Below, piece by piece: positions 26,855-36,985 of a stretch of 64,000 nucleotides of DNA; the first letter of the stretch is position 1; each line of letters begins with the position of its first letter. The stretch comes from Hespellia sp. GTDB lineage: Bacteria > Bacillota > Clostridia > Lachnospirales > Lachnospiraceae. Under the pieces are notes generated by a model, which was given only the letters and a program-made list of their open reading frames with translations, searched no databases and was not told the origin of the DNA. The stretch spans positions 62,001 through 126,000 of the forward strand of contig JAQVCP010000002.1 in the NCBI GenBank assembly GCA_028689735.1, given 5' to 3'. Made by a program: the position numbers and the translations under genes.

Positions 26855-28003
26855 CTAAATCAAGTCCTTTATTGCTTTGCTCACGACCTCTGCAACCCGC
26901 GGGTCAAATGCTTCCGGGAGAATATTGACATCACTCAATTCTTCATCAGGAACCAGTCCGGCGATTGCTTTTGCAGTGGCGAGTTTCATCTCTTCGGTAA
27001 TCTGTGTGGCACGTCCCTTCAGAGCGCCTTTGAAGATTCCCGGGAAAGCAACCACATTATTCACCTGGTTGGGAAAGTCAGAACGTCCGGTTCCGACAAC
27101 TCTGGCACCGGCTTCTTTTGCAAGGTCAGGCATAATCTCCGGAACCGGGTTAGCCATAGCAAAGATAATGGCATCCTTATTCATAGAAGCAACCATCTCT
27201 TTGGAAACAATGCCAGGAGCAGATACGCCTACGAAAATGTCTGCCAGTTTTAGTGCATCTGCCAGGGTGCCAGTCCTGCCTTCAAGATTGGTGACTTCGA
27301 CCATCTGCTTTTGCATCCAGTTCAAATTCGGAGAGTCCTTGCCGATGATACCGTTGATATCACACATGGTAACATCCTGAAAACCGTAAGTGAGAAGCAG
27401 TTTGGTGATTGCGACTCCGGCGGAACCGGCACCGTTCACAACAACGCGACATGCTTCCTTCGTCTTGCCGGTTACTTTCAGTCCATTGATGACTCCAGCG
27501 AGTACGACAATGGCAGTACCATGCTGGTCATCGTGGAATACCGGGATATTCAGCAGCTTCTTAAGGCGCTCTTCAATCTCAAAACATCGAGGTGCGGAAA
27601 TATCCTCCAGATTGATGCCGCCAAAGGCAGGAGCAATATTGACAACAGTCTGAATAATCTCTTCTGTGTCCTGAGTGTCCAGGCAGATTGGAACTGCATT
27701 GACCCCACCGAATTCCTTGAAGAGGACAGCTTTTCCTTCCATAACAGGCATGGCAGCCAACGCACCGATGTTGCCGAGTCCAAGAACAGCGCTTCCATCG
27801 GAGACAACAGCAATAGTGTTGGCTTTCTGGGTATAGATGTAAGCGGCTTCCGGTTCCTTGGCAATGACCTTACAAGGCTCTGCAACACCAGGTGTATATG
27901 CGATTGCAAGGTCCTCGCGGGAATTCACATGGGCCTTTGCGACTGTTTCTAACTTACCGTTCCATTGTTTATGCATTTCCAATGCTTTTTCATTATTTGT
28001 CAT
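26855..28003 (-). CDS. NAD(P)-dependent malic enzyme (complete)
   Basis: Malate plus NAD(P) to pyruvate, CO2 and reduced cofactor. The N-domain has [17 protein letters not shown] and [20 protein letters not shown], the metal-binding segment is [20 protein letters not shown] followed by PVFHDDQHGTAIV, and the cofactor loop is VNGAGSAGVAITKLLL. The length of 382 fits the short bacterial class. Of two starts, the ATG at 28003 has GAGG at 7 bp, while 28009 is too close. A close paralogue lies at the left window edge. The gene leads a minus-strand group with the radical SAM and DUF4364 genes. Confidence 0.95.
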   Translation of the reverse strand: MTNNEKALEMHKQWNGKLETVAKAHVNSREDLAIAYTPGVAEPCKVIAKEPEAAYIYTQKANTIAVVSDGSAVLGLGNIGALAAMPVMEGKAVLFKEFGGVNAVPICLDTQDTEEIIQTVVNIAPAFGGINLEDISAPRCFEIEERLKKLLNIPVFHDDQHGTAIVVLAGVINGLKVTGKTKEACRVVVNGAGSAGVAITKLLLTYGFQDVTMCDINGIIGKDSPNLNWMQKQMVEVTNLEGRTGTLADALKLADIFVGVSAPGIVSKEMVASMNKDAIIFAMANPVPEIMPDLAKEAGARVVGTGRSDFPNQVNNVVAFPGIFKGALKGRATQITEEMKLATAKAIAGLVPDEELSDVNILPEAFDPRVAEVVSKAIKDLI

Positions 28004-28027
28004 AATCATACCTCTTTCTTATTCATC

Positions 28028-28085
28028 ATTGGTGACATGTCAGCCAATGGTTTCCTCTGTGCTATGCAGCCAAATGTGCTGCATA
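28028..28085 (-). promoter_or_regulatory. two palindromes in the malic enzyme leader
   Basis: 28028-28048 is a near-perfect 21-bp palindrome (ATTGG, the self-complementary TGACATGTCA, G, CCAAT). 28063-28085 is a perfect inverted repeat, TATGCAGC and GCTGCATA around 7 nt. Both lie between the likely promoter and the ribosome binding site, so they could be operators or RNA hairpins. Confidence 0.5.
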
Positions 28086-28103
28086 AGAGTAAACAATAAC
28101 CAT

Positions 28104-28133
28104 ATTATACAATAATTAAAGAACAAAGTCCAA
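28104..28133 (-). promoter_or_regulatory. candidate malic enzyme promoter
   Basis: On the minus strand TTGGAC (28133-28128) and TATAAT (28109-28104) are 18 bp apart. The -35 matches consensus poorly. Confidence 0.4.
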
Positions 28134-28324
28134 ATTTTTTCTTTCTTTTTTCCGGATTATCATGTATAATGAAGTCTAGTTCAGAAAGTCAATTCAGACA
28201 CGAATCCCAACGGTGAAGGAATAGCAGAAGGAATAAGATAAGAAAAAAAGCAGGCAGTTATTTTTTATTTGCTTTCCGTAAACGTAAAAAGTAAATATAC
28301 TGAATCACAGAAAGGAACAAATTT
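28134..28324 (+). promoter_or_regulatory. rho upstream region with candidate -10
   Basis: This is the rho side of the 321-bp region between the divergent malic enzyme and rho starts. TATAAT at 28165-28170 is the best plus-strand -10, but no good -35 precedes it. A start near 28177 would give a leader of about 150 nt, long enough for the rho autoregulation known in other bacteria. I see no clear attenuator hairpin in it. Confidence 0.35.
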
Positions 28325-29665
28325 ATGATGAAAGAAAAATATGAGTCACTGCCTCTTGCGACCCTGAAAGAGTTGGCAAAGGCAAGAGGCATGAAAGGAA
28401 TTTCTACTCTGAAGAAGAATCAGCTCATTGAGGCGATGCTGGGAATGGATGAGCAGGAGAGCAAAGAGAAGGAAAAGGACGCTGCAAAAGAGGAACTGAA
28501 GAAGGATAAAAAGGAAATCTCCGATGTGGATCAGCTGGACAGCGGGATTACCGCACACGGAATTATAGAGGTATTACCGGATGGATATGGATTCATTCGA
28601 AGCGACAATTATCTGCCGGGAGAGGCAGATGTTTATGTGTCTCCATCACAGATACGCAAGTTCAATCTGAAAACCGGTGATATCCTGAAGGGAAATACGA
28701 GAATCAAGACACAATCTGAGAAATTCAGTGCTCTGCTTTATCTGACCACCATTAATGGAATGAGACCATCGGTGGCAGCCCAGAGACCAAATTTTGAAGA
28801 TCTGACACCGATTTTCCCGAATGAGCGACTTCGCATGGAGCACTCGGGAAGCAGCACAGCTATGAGGATTGTAGACCTCCTGTCACCGATAGGTAAGGGA
28901 CAGCGCGGAATGATCGTATCTCCGCCAAAAGCAGGTAAGACTACATTGTTAAAGGAAGTAGCATTGTCTGTACAGAAGAAAAATCCGGACATGCATCTTC
29001 TGATTCTCCTGATTGATGAGCGTCCAGAGGAAGTAACCGATATGAGAGAGACCATTGAAGGACCGAATGTTGAAGTGATTTATTCTACTTTTGACGAACT
29101 CCCGGAGCACCATAAGAGAGTATCTGAGATGGTAATTGAACGTGCGAAGCGTCTGGTAGAACACGGCAGGGATGTCATGATTCTGCTCGACAGTATCACA
29201 CGGCTTGCAAGGGCATACAACCTGACGGTTCCACCATCAGGAAGAACACTTTCCGGTGGTCTTGATCCGGCAGCTCTTCATATGCCAAAGCGTTTCTTCG
29301 GGGCAGCAAGAAATATGAGAGAGGGCGGAAGCCTTACCATTCTCGCAACGGCACTGGTTGATACCGGAAGCAAGATGGATGATGTTGTATACGAAGAGTT
29401 TAAGGGAACCGGTAACATGGAACTGGTCCTTGACAGAAAGATGCAGGAGAGAAGAGTCTTCCCGGCAATCGATGTCATTAAGTCAGGTACAAGAAGAGAA
29501 GATCTGCTTCTTACAAAAGAAGAACAGGAAGCAAACTATATCATTCACAAGGCGATGAATGGACAGAAAGCAGATGAGTCTGTAGATAATCTGCTGAATA
29601 TGTTCACACGCACAAAAACCAACGATGAACTGGTTGAGAAGGTGCGTAAACAGAAATATATTTAA
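28325..29665 (+). CDS. rho: transcription termination factor Rho
   Basis: A hexameric RNA-dependent ATPase terminating transcription. The N-terminal helical Rho_N motif ([20 protein letters not shown]) is at residues 7-26, followed by a short lysine/glutamate-rich linker, the cold-shock RNA-binding domain ([20 protein letters not shown]), Walker [15 protein letters not shown] near 199, the Walker B region [16 protein letters not shown], and the Q/R-loop segment [23 protein letters not shown] at 28325 or 28328. Followed by rpmE, as in many clostridia. Confidence 0.97.
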   Translation: MMKEKYESLPLATLKELAKARGMKGISTLKKNQLIEAMLGMDEQESKEKEKDAAKEELKKDKKEISDVDQLDSGITAHGIIEVLPDGYGFIRSDNYLPGEADVYVSPSQIRKFNLKTGDILKGNTRIKTQSEKFSALLYLTTINGMRPSVAAQRPNFEDLTPIFPNERLRMEHSGSSTAMRIVDLLSPIGKGQRGMIVSPPKAGKTTLLKEVALSVQKKNPDMHLLILLIDERPEEVTDMRETIEGPNVEVIYSTFDELPEHHKRVSEMVIERAKRLVEHGRDVMILLDSITRLARAYNLTVPPSGRTLSGGLDPAALHMPKRFFGAARNMREGGSLTILATALVDTGSKMDDVVYEEFKGTGNMELVLDRKMQERRVFPAIDVIKSGTRREDLLLTKEEQEANYIIHKAMNGQKADESVDNLLNMFTRTKTNDELVEKVRKQKYI

Positions 29666-29703
29666 AAATTTTAGAAATCAGCTACAATCTTTTGAAAAAG
29701 AAC

Positions 29704-29732
29704 TTGCAAAAGAATATAGCGTATGATACAAT
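29704..29732 (+). promoter_or_regulatory. rpmE promoter
   Basis: TTGCAA at 29704-29709 and TACAAT at 29727-29732 are 17 bp apart, giving rpmE its own promoter downstream of rho. Confidence 0.6.
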
Positions 29733-29798
29733 AATGAAGCTGTTTATGAGAATAAATAATTAAGAAAAATCAAATATTTTAATAGAGAGGTGAAAATC

Positions 29799-30005
29799 AT
29801 GAGAGAAGGAATCCATCCAGAATACCATCAGGCAACAGTAACTTGCAACTGTGGGAATACATTCGTAACAGGTTCTACGAACGAAAGCATCCACGTAGAA
29901 ATTTGTTCAAAGTGTCATCCATTCTACACAGGTCAGCAGAAAGCAAATCAGGCTCGTGGCCGTGTTGATAAGTTCAACAAAAAATATGGCATTCAAGACA
30001 AATAA
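29799..30005 (+). CDS. rpmE: 50S ribosomal protein L31 (zinc-binding type)
   Basis: A 68-residue ribosomal protein. [20 protein letters not shown] and [14 protein letters not shown] contain the CXC and CXXC cysteines of the zinc-binding L31 type. GAGAGG with 8 bp spacing selects the ATG at 29799; a GTG at 29790 overlaps that ribosome site. A terminator follows at 30019. Confidence 0.97.
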   Translation: MREGIHPEYHQATVTCNCGNTFVTGSTNESIHVEICSKCHPFYTGQQKANQARGRVDKFNKKYGIQDK

Positions 30006-30018
30006 TAATGAAAAGTTG

Positions 30019-30053
30019 CAGGCTGAGGTTGAGAAATCTCAGCCTGTTCTTTT
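30019..30053 (+). terminator. rho-independent terminator after rpmE
   Basis: CAGGCTGAG at 30019-30027 pairs with CTCAGCCTG at 30038-30046, followed by TTCTTTT. Confidence 0.85.
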
Positions 30054-30175
30054 ATCACAAAAAAGTGATTCAATAACGTAAAGTAATTCAATAACATAGA
30101 GATGCAATAGATAAGAAGATGATTGTTATTCATTCAGAGTGTAACAGACTATTTTCAATTAAAGAGGTAAAACAT

Positions 30176-31153
30176 ATGAAATCATCAAATATAGGCGGAC
30201 AGGCAGTGTTAGAAGGCATTATGATGAGAAATCAAGGGCGTTATGCGGTTGCAGTGAGAAAGCCGGATCAGACGATTGCTCTGGATATAGAGGAATATAA
30301 AAGCATTGTTCCGTGGAAAGCAGTGACAAAGATTCCGTTTGTCAGAGGAATGTTCAATTTTGTGGATTCCATGGTACTTGGTTTAAAGACGCTCACCTTT
30401 TCCGCCAGTTTTTTTGAAGATGAAGAGGAAAGCGGGCAGACAGAAAAAGAGCCGGTTGATGCGAAAAAGATGGAACGTCAGGAAAAGCTGATGATGGGAG
30501 GGACGGTTGCATTTTCTCTGATCCTCGCCATTTTGCTATTCACGGTACTGCCATCTTTTCTTGCAGGAATCCTAAAGAGGTATTTTCATGGATATACCAT
30601 GAGGGCCGTCATGGAGGGGGGACTAAAGGCAGTAATCTTTATTGGATATCTCCTTTTGATTTCCAGAATGAAGGATATCCAGAGAGTCTTCATGTATCAC
30701 GGAGCAGAACACAAATGCATCAACTGTATCGAACATGGACTGGAACTGACTGTGGACAATGTGAGAGCAAGTTCAAAGCAGCATAAGCGCTGTGGAACCA
30801 GCTTTCTATTGTTTGTGATTGTACTCAGCATTATTGTGGGATTATTTATCCGGGTCGATGCAACCTGGCTGCGTGTGCTGATTCGTATTGCACTTCTTCC
30901 GCTGGTTGCCGGAGTTTCCTATGAGATTATCAAGCTGGCAGGAAACAGCGACAATCCGATCATTTCTATTTTGAGCAAGCCGGGACTATGGACACAGAAC
31001 CTGACGACAAGAGAACCAGAAGATGATATGATTGAGGTTGCAATCACCGCGGTAGAAGCTGTATTTGACTGGAGAGCTTACCTTGCGGGAGCAGATCTTG
31101 CAGACTGTAAGGTCACATCACCACTGACAAGTGAGGCAGAAGGACTGTCATGA
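30176..31153 (+). CDS. DUF1385 family membrane protein
   Basis: A 325-residue membrane protein. The start SSNIGGQAVLEGIMMRNQGR and the central FMYHGAEHKCINCIEHG, with RCGTSFLLFVIVLSI, are hallmarks of the family (YqhQ in Bacillus). About four membrane segments are visible. The function is not established. It is regularly found next to prmC and prfA, as here. The ATG at 30176 with AAAGAGG is preferred over the in-frame start at 30119, which adds residues not seen in the family. It overlaps prmC by 4 bp. Confidence 0.92.
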   Translation: MKSSNIGGQAVLEGIMMRNQGRYAVAVRKPDQTIALDIEEYKSIVPWKAVTKIPFVRGMFNFVDSMVLGLKTLTFSASFFEDEEESGQTEKEPVDAKKMERQEKLMMGGTVAFSLILAILLFTVLPSFLAGILKRYFHGYTMRAVMEGGLKAVIFIGYLLLISRMKDIQRVFMYHGAEHKCINCIEHGLELTVDNVRASSKQHKRCGTSFLLFVIVLSIIVGLFIRVDATWLRVLIRIALLPLVAGVSYEIIKLAGNSDNPIISILSKPGLWTQNLTTREPEDDMIEVAITAVEAVFDWRAYLAGADLADCKVTSPLTSEAEGLS

Positions 31154-32001
31154 CAGTAAAGGAATTATATATGGAAGGAACTGCGGCACTTGCCGCTGCA
31201 GGAATTGAGGAAAACTCTCTGGATGCATGGCTTTTGCTGGAACATTTGACCGGATGGAGCAGGGCAAGATATTTTATGGACAGTGGAGAGTGTGTGGAAG
31301 AAAAACTCATCACACAGTACCGCTATTTGATTCGACAGAGAGAAGCGCATATTCCACTTCAGCATCTGACCGGTGTTCAGGAATTTATGGGACTGGAGTT
31401 TCTGGTCAACAATAAGGTACTGATTCCAAGGCAGGACACAGAACTTCTGGTGGAGCAGGCCATGACAGTTTTGCATTCGGGAATGGATTTTTTGGATCTG
31501 TGTACCGGTTCCGGCTGCATTGCCATTAGTCTATGTCACTATGCACAGGAAAAAGAGATGGAAAAGGTAACAGGTGTTGGAGCAGACATTTCAAAAGAAG
31601 CATTGGAAATTGCAGAAGCCAATAAAGAAAAGCTTAGGGCACCTGTGCGCTTTATCCAAAGTGATTTGTTTGAAAATGTAGAAGGACCCTTTGACCTGAT
31701 TGTGTCGAACCCGCCCTATATCCGCACGTCAGTGATTGAAGAACTGAAAGAGGAAGTGAAATGTCACGATCCATTTCTTGCATTGGATGGCAGGGAGGAC
31801 GGCTTGTTCTTTTACCGGAAGATCGTCCGGGAGAGTGCACGGTATATGAAGAGAAAGGGCAGTCTGATGGTCGAGATTGGACACGACCAGGGCGCAGTTG
31901 TAGCGGAGTTGTTTGAAGCAGCCGGATATAAAAAGATCCAGATAAAAAAGGATCTGGCAGGACTTGACCGTGTTGTTTTGGGCGTGTATGATAAGAAGTA
32001 A
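31150..32001 (+). CDS. prmC: peptide chain release factor N5-glutamine methyltransferase
   Basis: Methylates the glutamine of the GGQ motif in release factors using SAM. The N-terminal helical domain is followed by the methyltransferase domain with DLCTGSGCIAISLCHYAQEK (SAM loop, near residue 116) and the catalytic IVSNPPYIRTS near 180. The length of 283 is normal. Its substrate RF1 is encoded immediately downstream. Confidence 0.96.
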   Translation: MTVKELYMEGTAALAAAGIEENSLDAWLLLEHLTGWSRARYFMDSGECVEEKLITQYRYLIRQREAHIPLQHLTGVQEFMGLEFLVNNKVLIPRQDTELLVEQAMTVLHSGMDFLDLCTGSGCIAISLCHYAQEKEMEKVTGVGADISKEALEIAEANKEKLRAPVRFIQSDLFENVEGPFDLIVSNPPYIRTSVIEELKEEVKCHDPFLALDGREDGLFFYRKIVRESARYMKRKGSLMVEIGHDQGAVVAELFEAAGYKKIQIKKDLAGLDRVVLGVYDKK

Positions 32002-32119
32002 GTCTGTTCGGGATGAAAGAATTCTATCGATATAGTGCATGTTTTTGAGTTGCGGGAAGCCGAAGAAAGCCTCATATGGGAATTCGGGTCAGAACAGAGG
32101 AAGAGAAAGGATAGGAAGT

Positions 32120-33193
32120 ATGTTTGATAAATTAGAAGATTTACTGATTCGATATGAAGAGGTGATGGGGGAATTGCAGGAGCCAGATGTAGCAAATGAC
32201 CCGGAACGCTTTAAGAAACTGATGAAAGAGCAAAGCGATTTATCCCCGATTGTAGAGGCATATAAAGAGTATAAGCAGTGTAAGCAGAATATCGAGGACA
32301 GTCTGGTAATGTTGGATGAAGAGTCTGATGAAGAGATGAGAGAACTTGCCAAAGAAGAATTGAATGAGTCCAAGGAACGGGTGGAGGAATTAGAGAAGAA
32401 ACTGAAGATCCTGCTTCTTCCAAAGGACCCGAATGATGATAAGAACGTTATCGTCGAGATTCGTGGCGGTGCAGGTGGAGACGAGGCGGCTCTTTTTGCG
32501 GCAGAGATTTATCGTATGCTGGCGCATTATGCAGAGAGTAAGCGCTGGAGAGTAGAGATGATTTCCTGCACAGAAAACGGAATCGGCGGTTTTAAGGACT
32601 GCTCCTTCATGGTGACAGGACAGGGTGCATATTCCCGTCTGAAATATGAATCCGGAACGCACCGTGTACAGCGTGTCCCGGAGACCGAGAGCGGCGGACG
32701 GATTCATACCTCCACGATTACGGTTGCTGTCATGCCGGAGGCCGAAGAGGTTGATGTAGAGCTGGATATGAATGACTGCAAGTTTGATGTGTTCCGTGCT
32801 TCCGGCAACGGCGGGCAGTGTGTCAACACAACAGATTCAGCGGTACGTCTGACTCATATTCCTACTGGAATCGTTATTTCCTGTCAGGATGAAAAGTCAC
32901 AGCTCAAGAATAAGGACAAGGCACTTAAGGTACTTCGTGCCAAGTTATATGAGATAGAATGTGCCAAACAGCACGATGCAGAGGCTGAGCTTCGAAGAAG
33001 CCAGGTGGGAACAGGAGACCGTTCAGAGAAGATTCGTACTTACAACTTCCCACAGGGACGTGTCACAGATCATAGAATCAAACTGACACTGCATAAGCTG
33101 GATTCCATTCTGGGTGGAGACTTGGACGAGATCATCGATAGCCTGATTGCAGCGGATCAGGCAGCAAAGCTAAGTAATTTACAGGATAATTAA
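32120..33193 (+). CDS. prfA: peptide chain release factor 1
   Basis: Recognises UAA and UAG stop codons. [20 protein letters not shown] starts the family. The codon-recognition PxT motif appears as [21 protein letters not shown], and the catalytic loop as [20 protein letters not shown]. The length of 357 is normal. AGGATAGGAAG supports the ATG at 32120; the upstream in-frame start at 32039 adds 27 residues not expected. Confidence 0.97.
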   Translation: MFDKLEDLLIRYEEVMGELQEPDVANDPERFKKLMKEQSDLSPIVEAYKEYKQCKQNIEDSLVMLDEESDEEMRELAKEELNESKERVEELEKKLKILLLPKDPNDDKNVIVEIRGGAGGDEAALFAAEIYRMLAHYAESKRWRVEMISCTENGIGGFKDCSFMVTGQGAYSRLKYESGTHRVQRVPETESGGRIHTSTITVAVMPEAEEVDVELDMNDCKFDVFRASGNGGQCVNTTDSAVRLTHIPTGIVISCQDEKSQLKNKDKALKVLRAKLYEIECAKQHDAEAELRRSQVGTGDRSEKIRTYNFPQGRVTDHRIKLTLHKLDSILGGDLDEIIDSLIAADQAAKLSNLQDN

Positions 33194-33265
33194 GGAATGA
33201 ATCTCATCATCGCGGCAGAAACAGGGGAACAAAAAGAGATTCAGAAAGGATAAAAAAGACTTAAC

Positions 33266-34165
33266 ATGGAAGAGGTTATTTTTAAAAGACCGGAATTGGA
33301 AGACAGGGAACTGATTGAGTCCTATTTTGCAAAGGCACCATCAAGGAGTTGTGACCGGAATTTCGTAAATGTATATTTGTGGTCCAGACATTATTATGTG
33401 ACATTTGCAATCGTAGAGGATGCGATGGTATTTAAGGACGAGACGGATGGAGACTTGAGATTTGCGTATCCGGCAGGTGAGCCTGAGAATGTAAGAAAAG
33501 CAATCGCGTATATCAAAACATATTTTGCAGAGAAAGGAAAGCCTTTCCAGATGTACAATGTATTGGAGGAACAGTATGCACAGTTTACACAGTGGTATCA
33601 GCAGGGCTATCAGATAGCATATAATCCGGATCTGGCTGATTATGTATACGAACAGGAGAAGCTGGAGACGCTTTCCGGTAAGAAATTGCATGGAAAGCGG
33701 AATCATATTAATAAGTTTAAGACACTTTATGAAGATTGGCAGTATGAGACTCTCAGCGATGAGAATGTGGAAGAATGTTTTCAGATGGCATTAGAATGGC
33801 GGGAAATCAACGGCTGTGAAGATGATGAGGAAAAGAATGCAGAGATGTGTGTGACATTAAATTCTCTTCGTCTTTTCAAGGAACTGGGTGAAGTCGGTGG
33901 TATTTTAAGAGTCAATGGAAAAATTGCAGCATTTACCATCGGTGAAGCACAGAATGAAGACACGTTTGTAGTGCATATTGAAAAAGCATTTGCTGATATA
34001 GAAGGGGCTTATCCCATGATCAATCAGCAGTTTGTGGCACATGAATGTAAGGATTTCCGGTATATCAACCGGGAAGAGGACACGGGTGCTGAAGGACTTA
34101 GAAAGGCAAAGCTTTCCTACCGTCCAGTATTTATGGTAGAAAAGGGCGTTATTTCAGAGGCATAA
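33266..34165 (+). CDS. DUF2156 (phosphatidylglycerol lysyltransferase C-terminal domain-like) protein
   Basis: A 299-residue soluble protein. The pattern KRPELEDRELIESYFAKAPS, RSCDRNFVNVYLWS, LHGKRNHINKFKTLYEDWQY and MINQQFVAHECKDFRYINRE, then GAEGLRKAKLSYRP, matches the GNAT-like DUF2156 fold that also forms the catalytic part of MprF. It lacks membrane segments, so it is not a full MprF. Substrate unknown; an aminoacyl or acyl transfer is the family-based guess. Ribosome site weak (GAAAGG about 16 bp upstream). Confidence 0.85.
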   Translation: MEEVIFKRPELEDRELIESYFAKAPSRSCDRNFVNVYLWSRHYYVTFAIVEDAMVFKDETDGDLRFAYPAGEPENVRKAIAYIKTYFAEKGKPFQMYNVLEEQYAQFTQWYQQGYQIAYNPDLADYVYEQEKLETLSGKKLHGKRNHINKFKTLYEDWQYETLSDENVEECFQMALEWREINGCEDDEEKNAEMCVTLNSLRLFKELGEVGGILRVNGKIAAFTIGEAQNEDTFVVHIEKAFADIEGAYPMINQQFVAHECKDFRYINREEDTGAEGLRKAKLSYRPVFMVEKGVISEA

Positions 34166-34196
34166 ATTCACATAGCAGATAAAAGGAGATAGGAGT

Positions 34197-35381
34197 ATGA
34201 TATCAAAAAAAATGGAAAAAATGGTAGCAAACAATTCTGCAATCCGTGCAATGTTTGAAGAAGGAAATCGTCTTGCACAGATTTACGGAAGGGAGAATGT
34301 ATATGATTTCAGTCTGGGCAACCCCAATGTGCCTGCTCCGGAAGCTGTAAAGAGTGCAATTCAGGAAATTCTGGAAGAGGATTCCCTGATGGTACACGGT
34401 TACAACAACAGTAATGCCGGGTATGAGGATGTGCGCCAGGTTGTAGCTGAGTCTGTAAATGAACGTTTTGGAACTGCATTTGCGGCAAAGAATATCATTA
34501 TGACAGTTGGTGCAGCGGGAGGTCTGAATATCATCCTGAAGGCACTTTTGAATCCAGGGGATGAAGTTCTTACCTTTGCTCCATATTTTGTGGAATATAG
34601 AAGCTATGTGGCAAATTATGACGGCAATTTGATTGAAGTCTCTCCTAACACTGTTGATTTCCAGCCAAAGTTGGATGAATTTGAGGAGAAAATCACAGCA
34701 AAGACCAGAGCGGTCATCGTCAATAATCCGAATAACCCGACAGGAGTTGTCTATTCAGAAGAGACCATCAAGAAGATGGCTGCGATTCTGGAAAAGAAAC
34801 AGAAGGAACTGGGTACAGAGATTTTCCTCATTTCGGATGAGCCATACAGAGAGCTGGCTTATGATGGCGTAGAGGTTCCTTATCTGACAAAATACTATGC
34901 GAATACAGTTGTAGGATATTCGTACAGCAAATCATTGTCTCTTCCGGGAGAGCGAATTGGATATCTGGTGATTCCGGATGAGGCAGCGGACAGTGAGAAT
35001 GTAATCGGGGCGGCAACCATCGCAAACCGCATTCTCGGATTTGTCAACGCACCGACACTTCAGCAGAGAGTGGTAGCAAAATGCATCAACGAGAAGACTG
35101 ACATTTCCTATTATGACAGAAACAGAGAGACCCTTTACAATGGCCTTGCAGAGCTTGGGTTTGAGTGTGTGAAACCGGAAGGAGCATTCTATCTGTTCGT
35201 GAAATCTCCGGTAGCAGATGAAAAAGAATTCGTTGCAGCAGCAAAGAAACATCATATTCTTCTTGTGCCGGGAAGTTCCTTTGCCTGCCCTGGATATGTG
35301 CGGATTGCATACTGCGTATCCTATGAGACGATTGTGAACTCTCTGCCTAAATTTGCTGACCTGATGAAAGAGTACAACTAA
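34197..35381 (+). CDS. pyridoxal phosphate-dependent aminotransferase (class I)
   Basis: A 394-residue fold-type I aminotransferase. FSLGNPNVPAPEAVKSAI, MTVGAAGGLNIILKALLNPG, VNNPNNPTGVVYSEE, the PLP-lysine segment VVGYSYSKSLSLPGERIGY (lysine near residue 246) and the C-terminal arginine in GYVRIAYCVS are visible. It is related to aspartate aminotransferases. AAGGAGAT precedes the ATG. Two further aminotransferase genes follow on the same strand. Substrate cannot be fixed from sequence alone. Confidence 0.92.
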   Translation: MISKKMEKMVANNSAIRAMFEEGNRLAQIYGRENVYDFSLGNPNVPAPEAVKSAIQEILEEDSLMVHGYNNSNAGYEDVRQVVAESVNERFGTAFAAKNIIMTVGAAGGLNIILKALLNPGDEVLTFAPYFVEYRSYVANYDGNLIEVSPNTVDFQPKLDEFEEKITAKTRAVIVNNPNNPTGVVYSEETIKKMAAILEKKQKELGTEIFLISDEPYRELAYDGVEVPYLTKYYANTVVGYSYSKSLSLPGERIGYLVIPDEAADSENVIGAATIANRILGFVNAPTLQQRVVAKCINEKTDISYYDRNRETLYNGLAELGFECVKPEGAFYLFVKSPVADEKEFVAAAKKHHILLVPGSSFACPGYVRIAYCVSYETIVNSLPKFADLMKEYN

Positions 35382-35401
35382 GAATAAGAGAAGGAATAGT
35401 T

Positions 35402-36466
35402 ATGAATGAAAAGCTTTTAAAAAATATCAGACAGGTGGAACCTTATACACCTGGGGAACAGCCACAGACGAAGGTAATCAAGCTCAATACAAATGAGAAT
35501 CCATATCCGCCGGCACCGGGAGTGCGCAGCGCACTGGCGTCCATGAGTATTGACAAACTCCGTCTCTACCCGGATCCTACAGCAGATGCCCTTGTATCTG
35601 CACTTGCAGAATGTTATGATTTGAAAAAAGAGAATCTTTTTGTTGGTGTTGGTTCCGACGATGTACTTGCGATGTGTTTTCTGACTTTCTTTAATTCAGA
35701 GAAACCGATTTTCTTTCCTGATATTACCTACTCTTTCTATGATGTGTGGGCGAATCTCTATCGCATTCCATTTGAGTGCCAGAAGGTTGATGAGAATTTT
35801 AGAATTAGAAAAGAAGATTATTATAAGGAAAATGGAGGTGTTATTTTCCCGAATCCCAATGCTCCGACAGCAGTCTATGAGGAATTGGACTTTGTGGAGG
35901 ATATCATTTCCCATAACCGGGATGTGATTGTTATTGTGGATGAGGCTTATGTGGATTTCGCCGGAAAGTCTGCGATGGAATTGATTGACAAGTATGACAA
36001 TCTGATCGTTGTCCAGACATTTTCCAAATCCCGCTCTATGGCGGGAATGCGTATCGGATATGCCATCAGCAATCCCACATTAATTAAATATCTGAACGAT
36101 GCAAAATATTCATTTAATTCTTACACGATGAATCAGACTTCTCTGGCTCTTGGCGTGGAAGCGATAAAGGATAAGGAATATTTTGAGGAAACAGTTCATA
36201 AAATCGTTGAGACGAGAGAGTGGGCAAAAGAAGAATTGCATAAGCTGGGGTTTGAATTTCCAGACTCAAAAGCGAACTTCATCTTTGCAACACACCCGGA
36301 TTTTGACGCGAAAGAGCTGTTTGAGGCACTGAAAAAAGAAGGAATTTATGTGAGATTCTGGGGAAGCAGACGAATTGAACAATATCTTCGAATTACCATA
36401 GGAACCAGAAAAGAGATGAAAGCACTGTTTACATTTCTACGAACGTATATGAATAAGGGAGAATAG
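35402..36466 (+). CDS. hisC: histidinol-phosphate aminotransferase-like enzyme
   Basis: A 354-residue class II aminotransferase. IKLNTNENPYPPAPGVRSAL, LRLYPDPTADALVSAL, VGVGSDDVLAMCFLTF, VIVDEAYVDFAG, the PLP lysine in VQTFSKSRSMAGMRIGYAI, and the C-terminal VRFWGSRRIEQYLRITIGT match HisC. No other his genes are nearby, so a broader aromatic or unspecified aminotransferase role is possible. It starts 20 bp after the preceding aminotransferase. Confidence 0.88.
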   Translation: MNEKLLKNIRQVEPYTPGEQPQTKVIKLNTNENPYPPAPGVRSALASMSIDKLRLYPDPTADALVSALAECYDLKKENLFVGVGSDDVLAMCFLTFFNSEKPIFFPDITYSFYDVWANLYRIPFECQKVDENFRIRKEDYYKENGGVIFPNPNAPTAVYEELDFVEDIISHNRDVIVIVDEAYVDFAGKSAMELIDKYDNLIVVQTFSKSRSMAGMRIGYAISNPTLIKYLNDAKYSFNSYTMNQTSLALGVEAIKDKEYFEETVHKIVETREWAKEELHKLGFEFPDSKANFIFATHPDFDAKELFEALKKEGIYVRFWGSRRIEQYLRITIGTRKEMKALFTFLRTYMNKGE

Positions 36467-36472
36467 CATAAT

Positions 36473-36979
36473 ATGGAATCATTAGTAAACTCGTTAATCG
36501 AAGCACTTGGTGGGACGATTGGTAAAGAAGCAATTATCTTTATTATATCCATGATCCCGATTCTGGAATTAAGAGGAGGACTGCTTGCGGCAGGTCCAGC
36601 ACTTTTGAACATCCCTCTTTTAAAAGCGATTCCAATTTGTATTATAGGAAATATCATTCCGGTGCCTTTTATCCTGCTGCTGATTACACCAATTTTTAAC
36701 TGGATGAAGACAACAAAGTTCTTTGCACCGATGGTCCACAAGCTGGAAGCAAAGGCAATGAGCAAAAGTGACCAGATTGAGCGTTATGAGTTTTGGGGAC
36801 TGGTTCTGTTTGTAGGAATTCCACTTCCCGGTACAGGTGCCTGGACTGGATCACTGATCGCGGCACTTCTGGGTGTGAAATTCAAGAAAGCATTTCCAGC
36901 GATTATCATAGGTATCTGTCTGGCAACAATTCTGATGTCGCTGTTGTCCTATGGACTTCTGGGAGTAATATTTGGATAA
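36473..36979 (+). CDS. small multidrug export family membrane protein
   Basis: A 168-residue membrane protein with about four spans. ISMIPILELRGGLLAAGPAL near residue 25 and LFVGIPLPGTGAWTGSLIAA near 110 are the paired motifs of the PF06695 (Sm_multidrug_ex) family. The family name rests on little functional evidence. It starts 6 bp after the hisC-like stop, so it is co-transcribed. Confidence 0.87.
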   Translation: MESLVNSLIEALGGTIGKEAIIFIISMIPILELRGGLLAAGPALLNIPLLKAIPICIIGNIIPVPFILLLITPIFNWMKTTKFFAPMVHKLEAKAMSKSDQIERYEFWGLVLFVGIPLPGTGAWTGSLIAALLGVKFKKAFPAIIIGICLATILMSLLSYGLLGVIFG

Positions 36980-36985
36980 AAAATC

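Noticed and set aside
30119..30175. Upstream start for the DUF1385 gene
   Set aside because: Residues added before SSNIGGQAVLEG are not part of the family, and AAAGAGG lies before the ATG at 30176.
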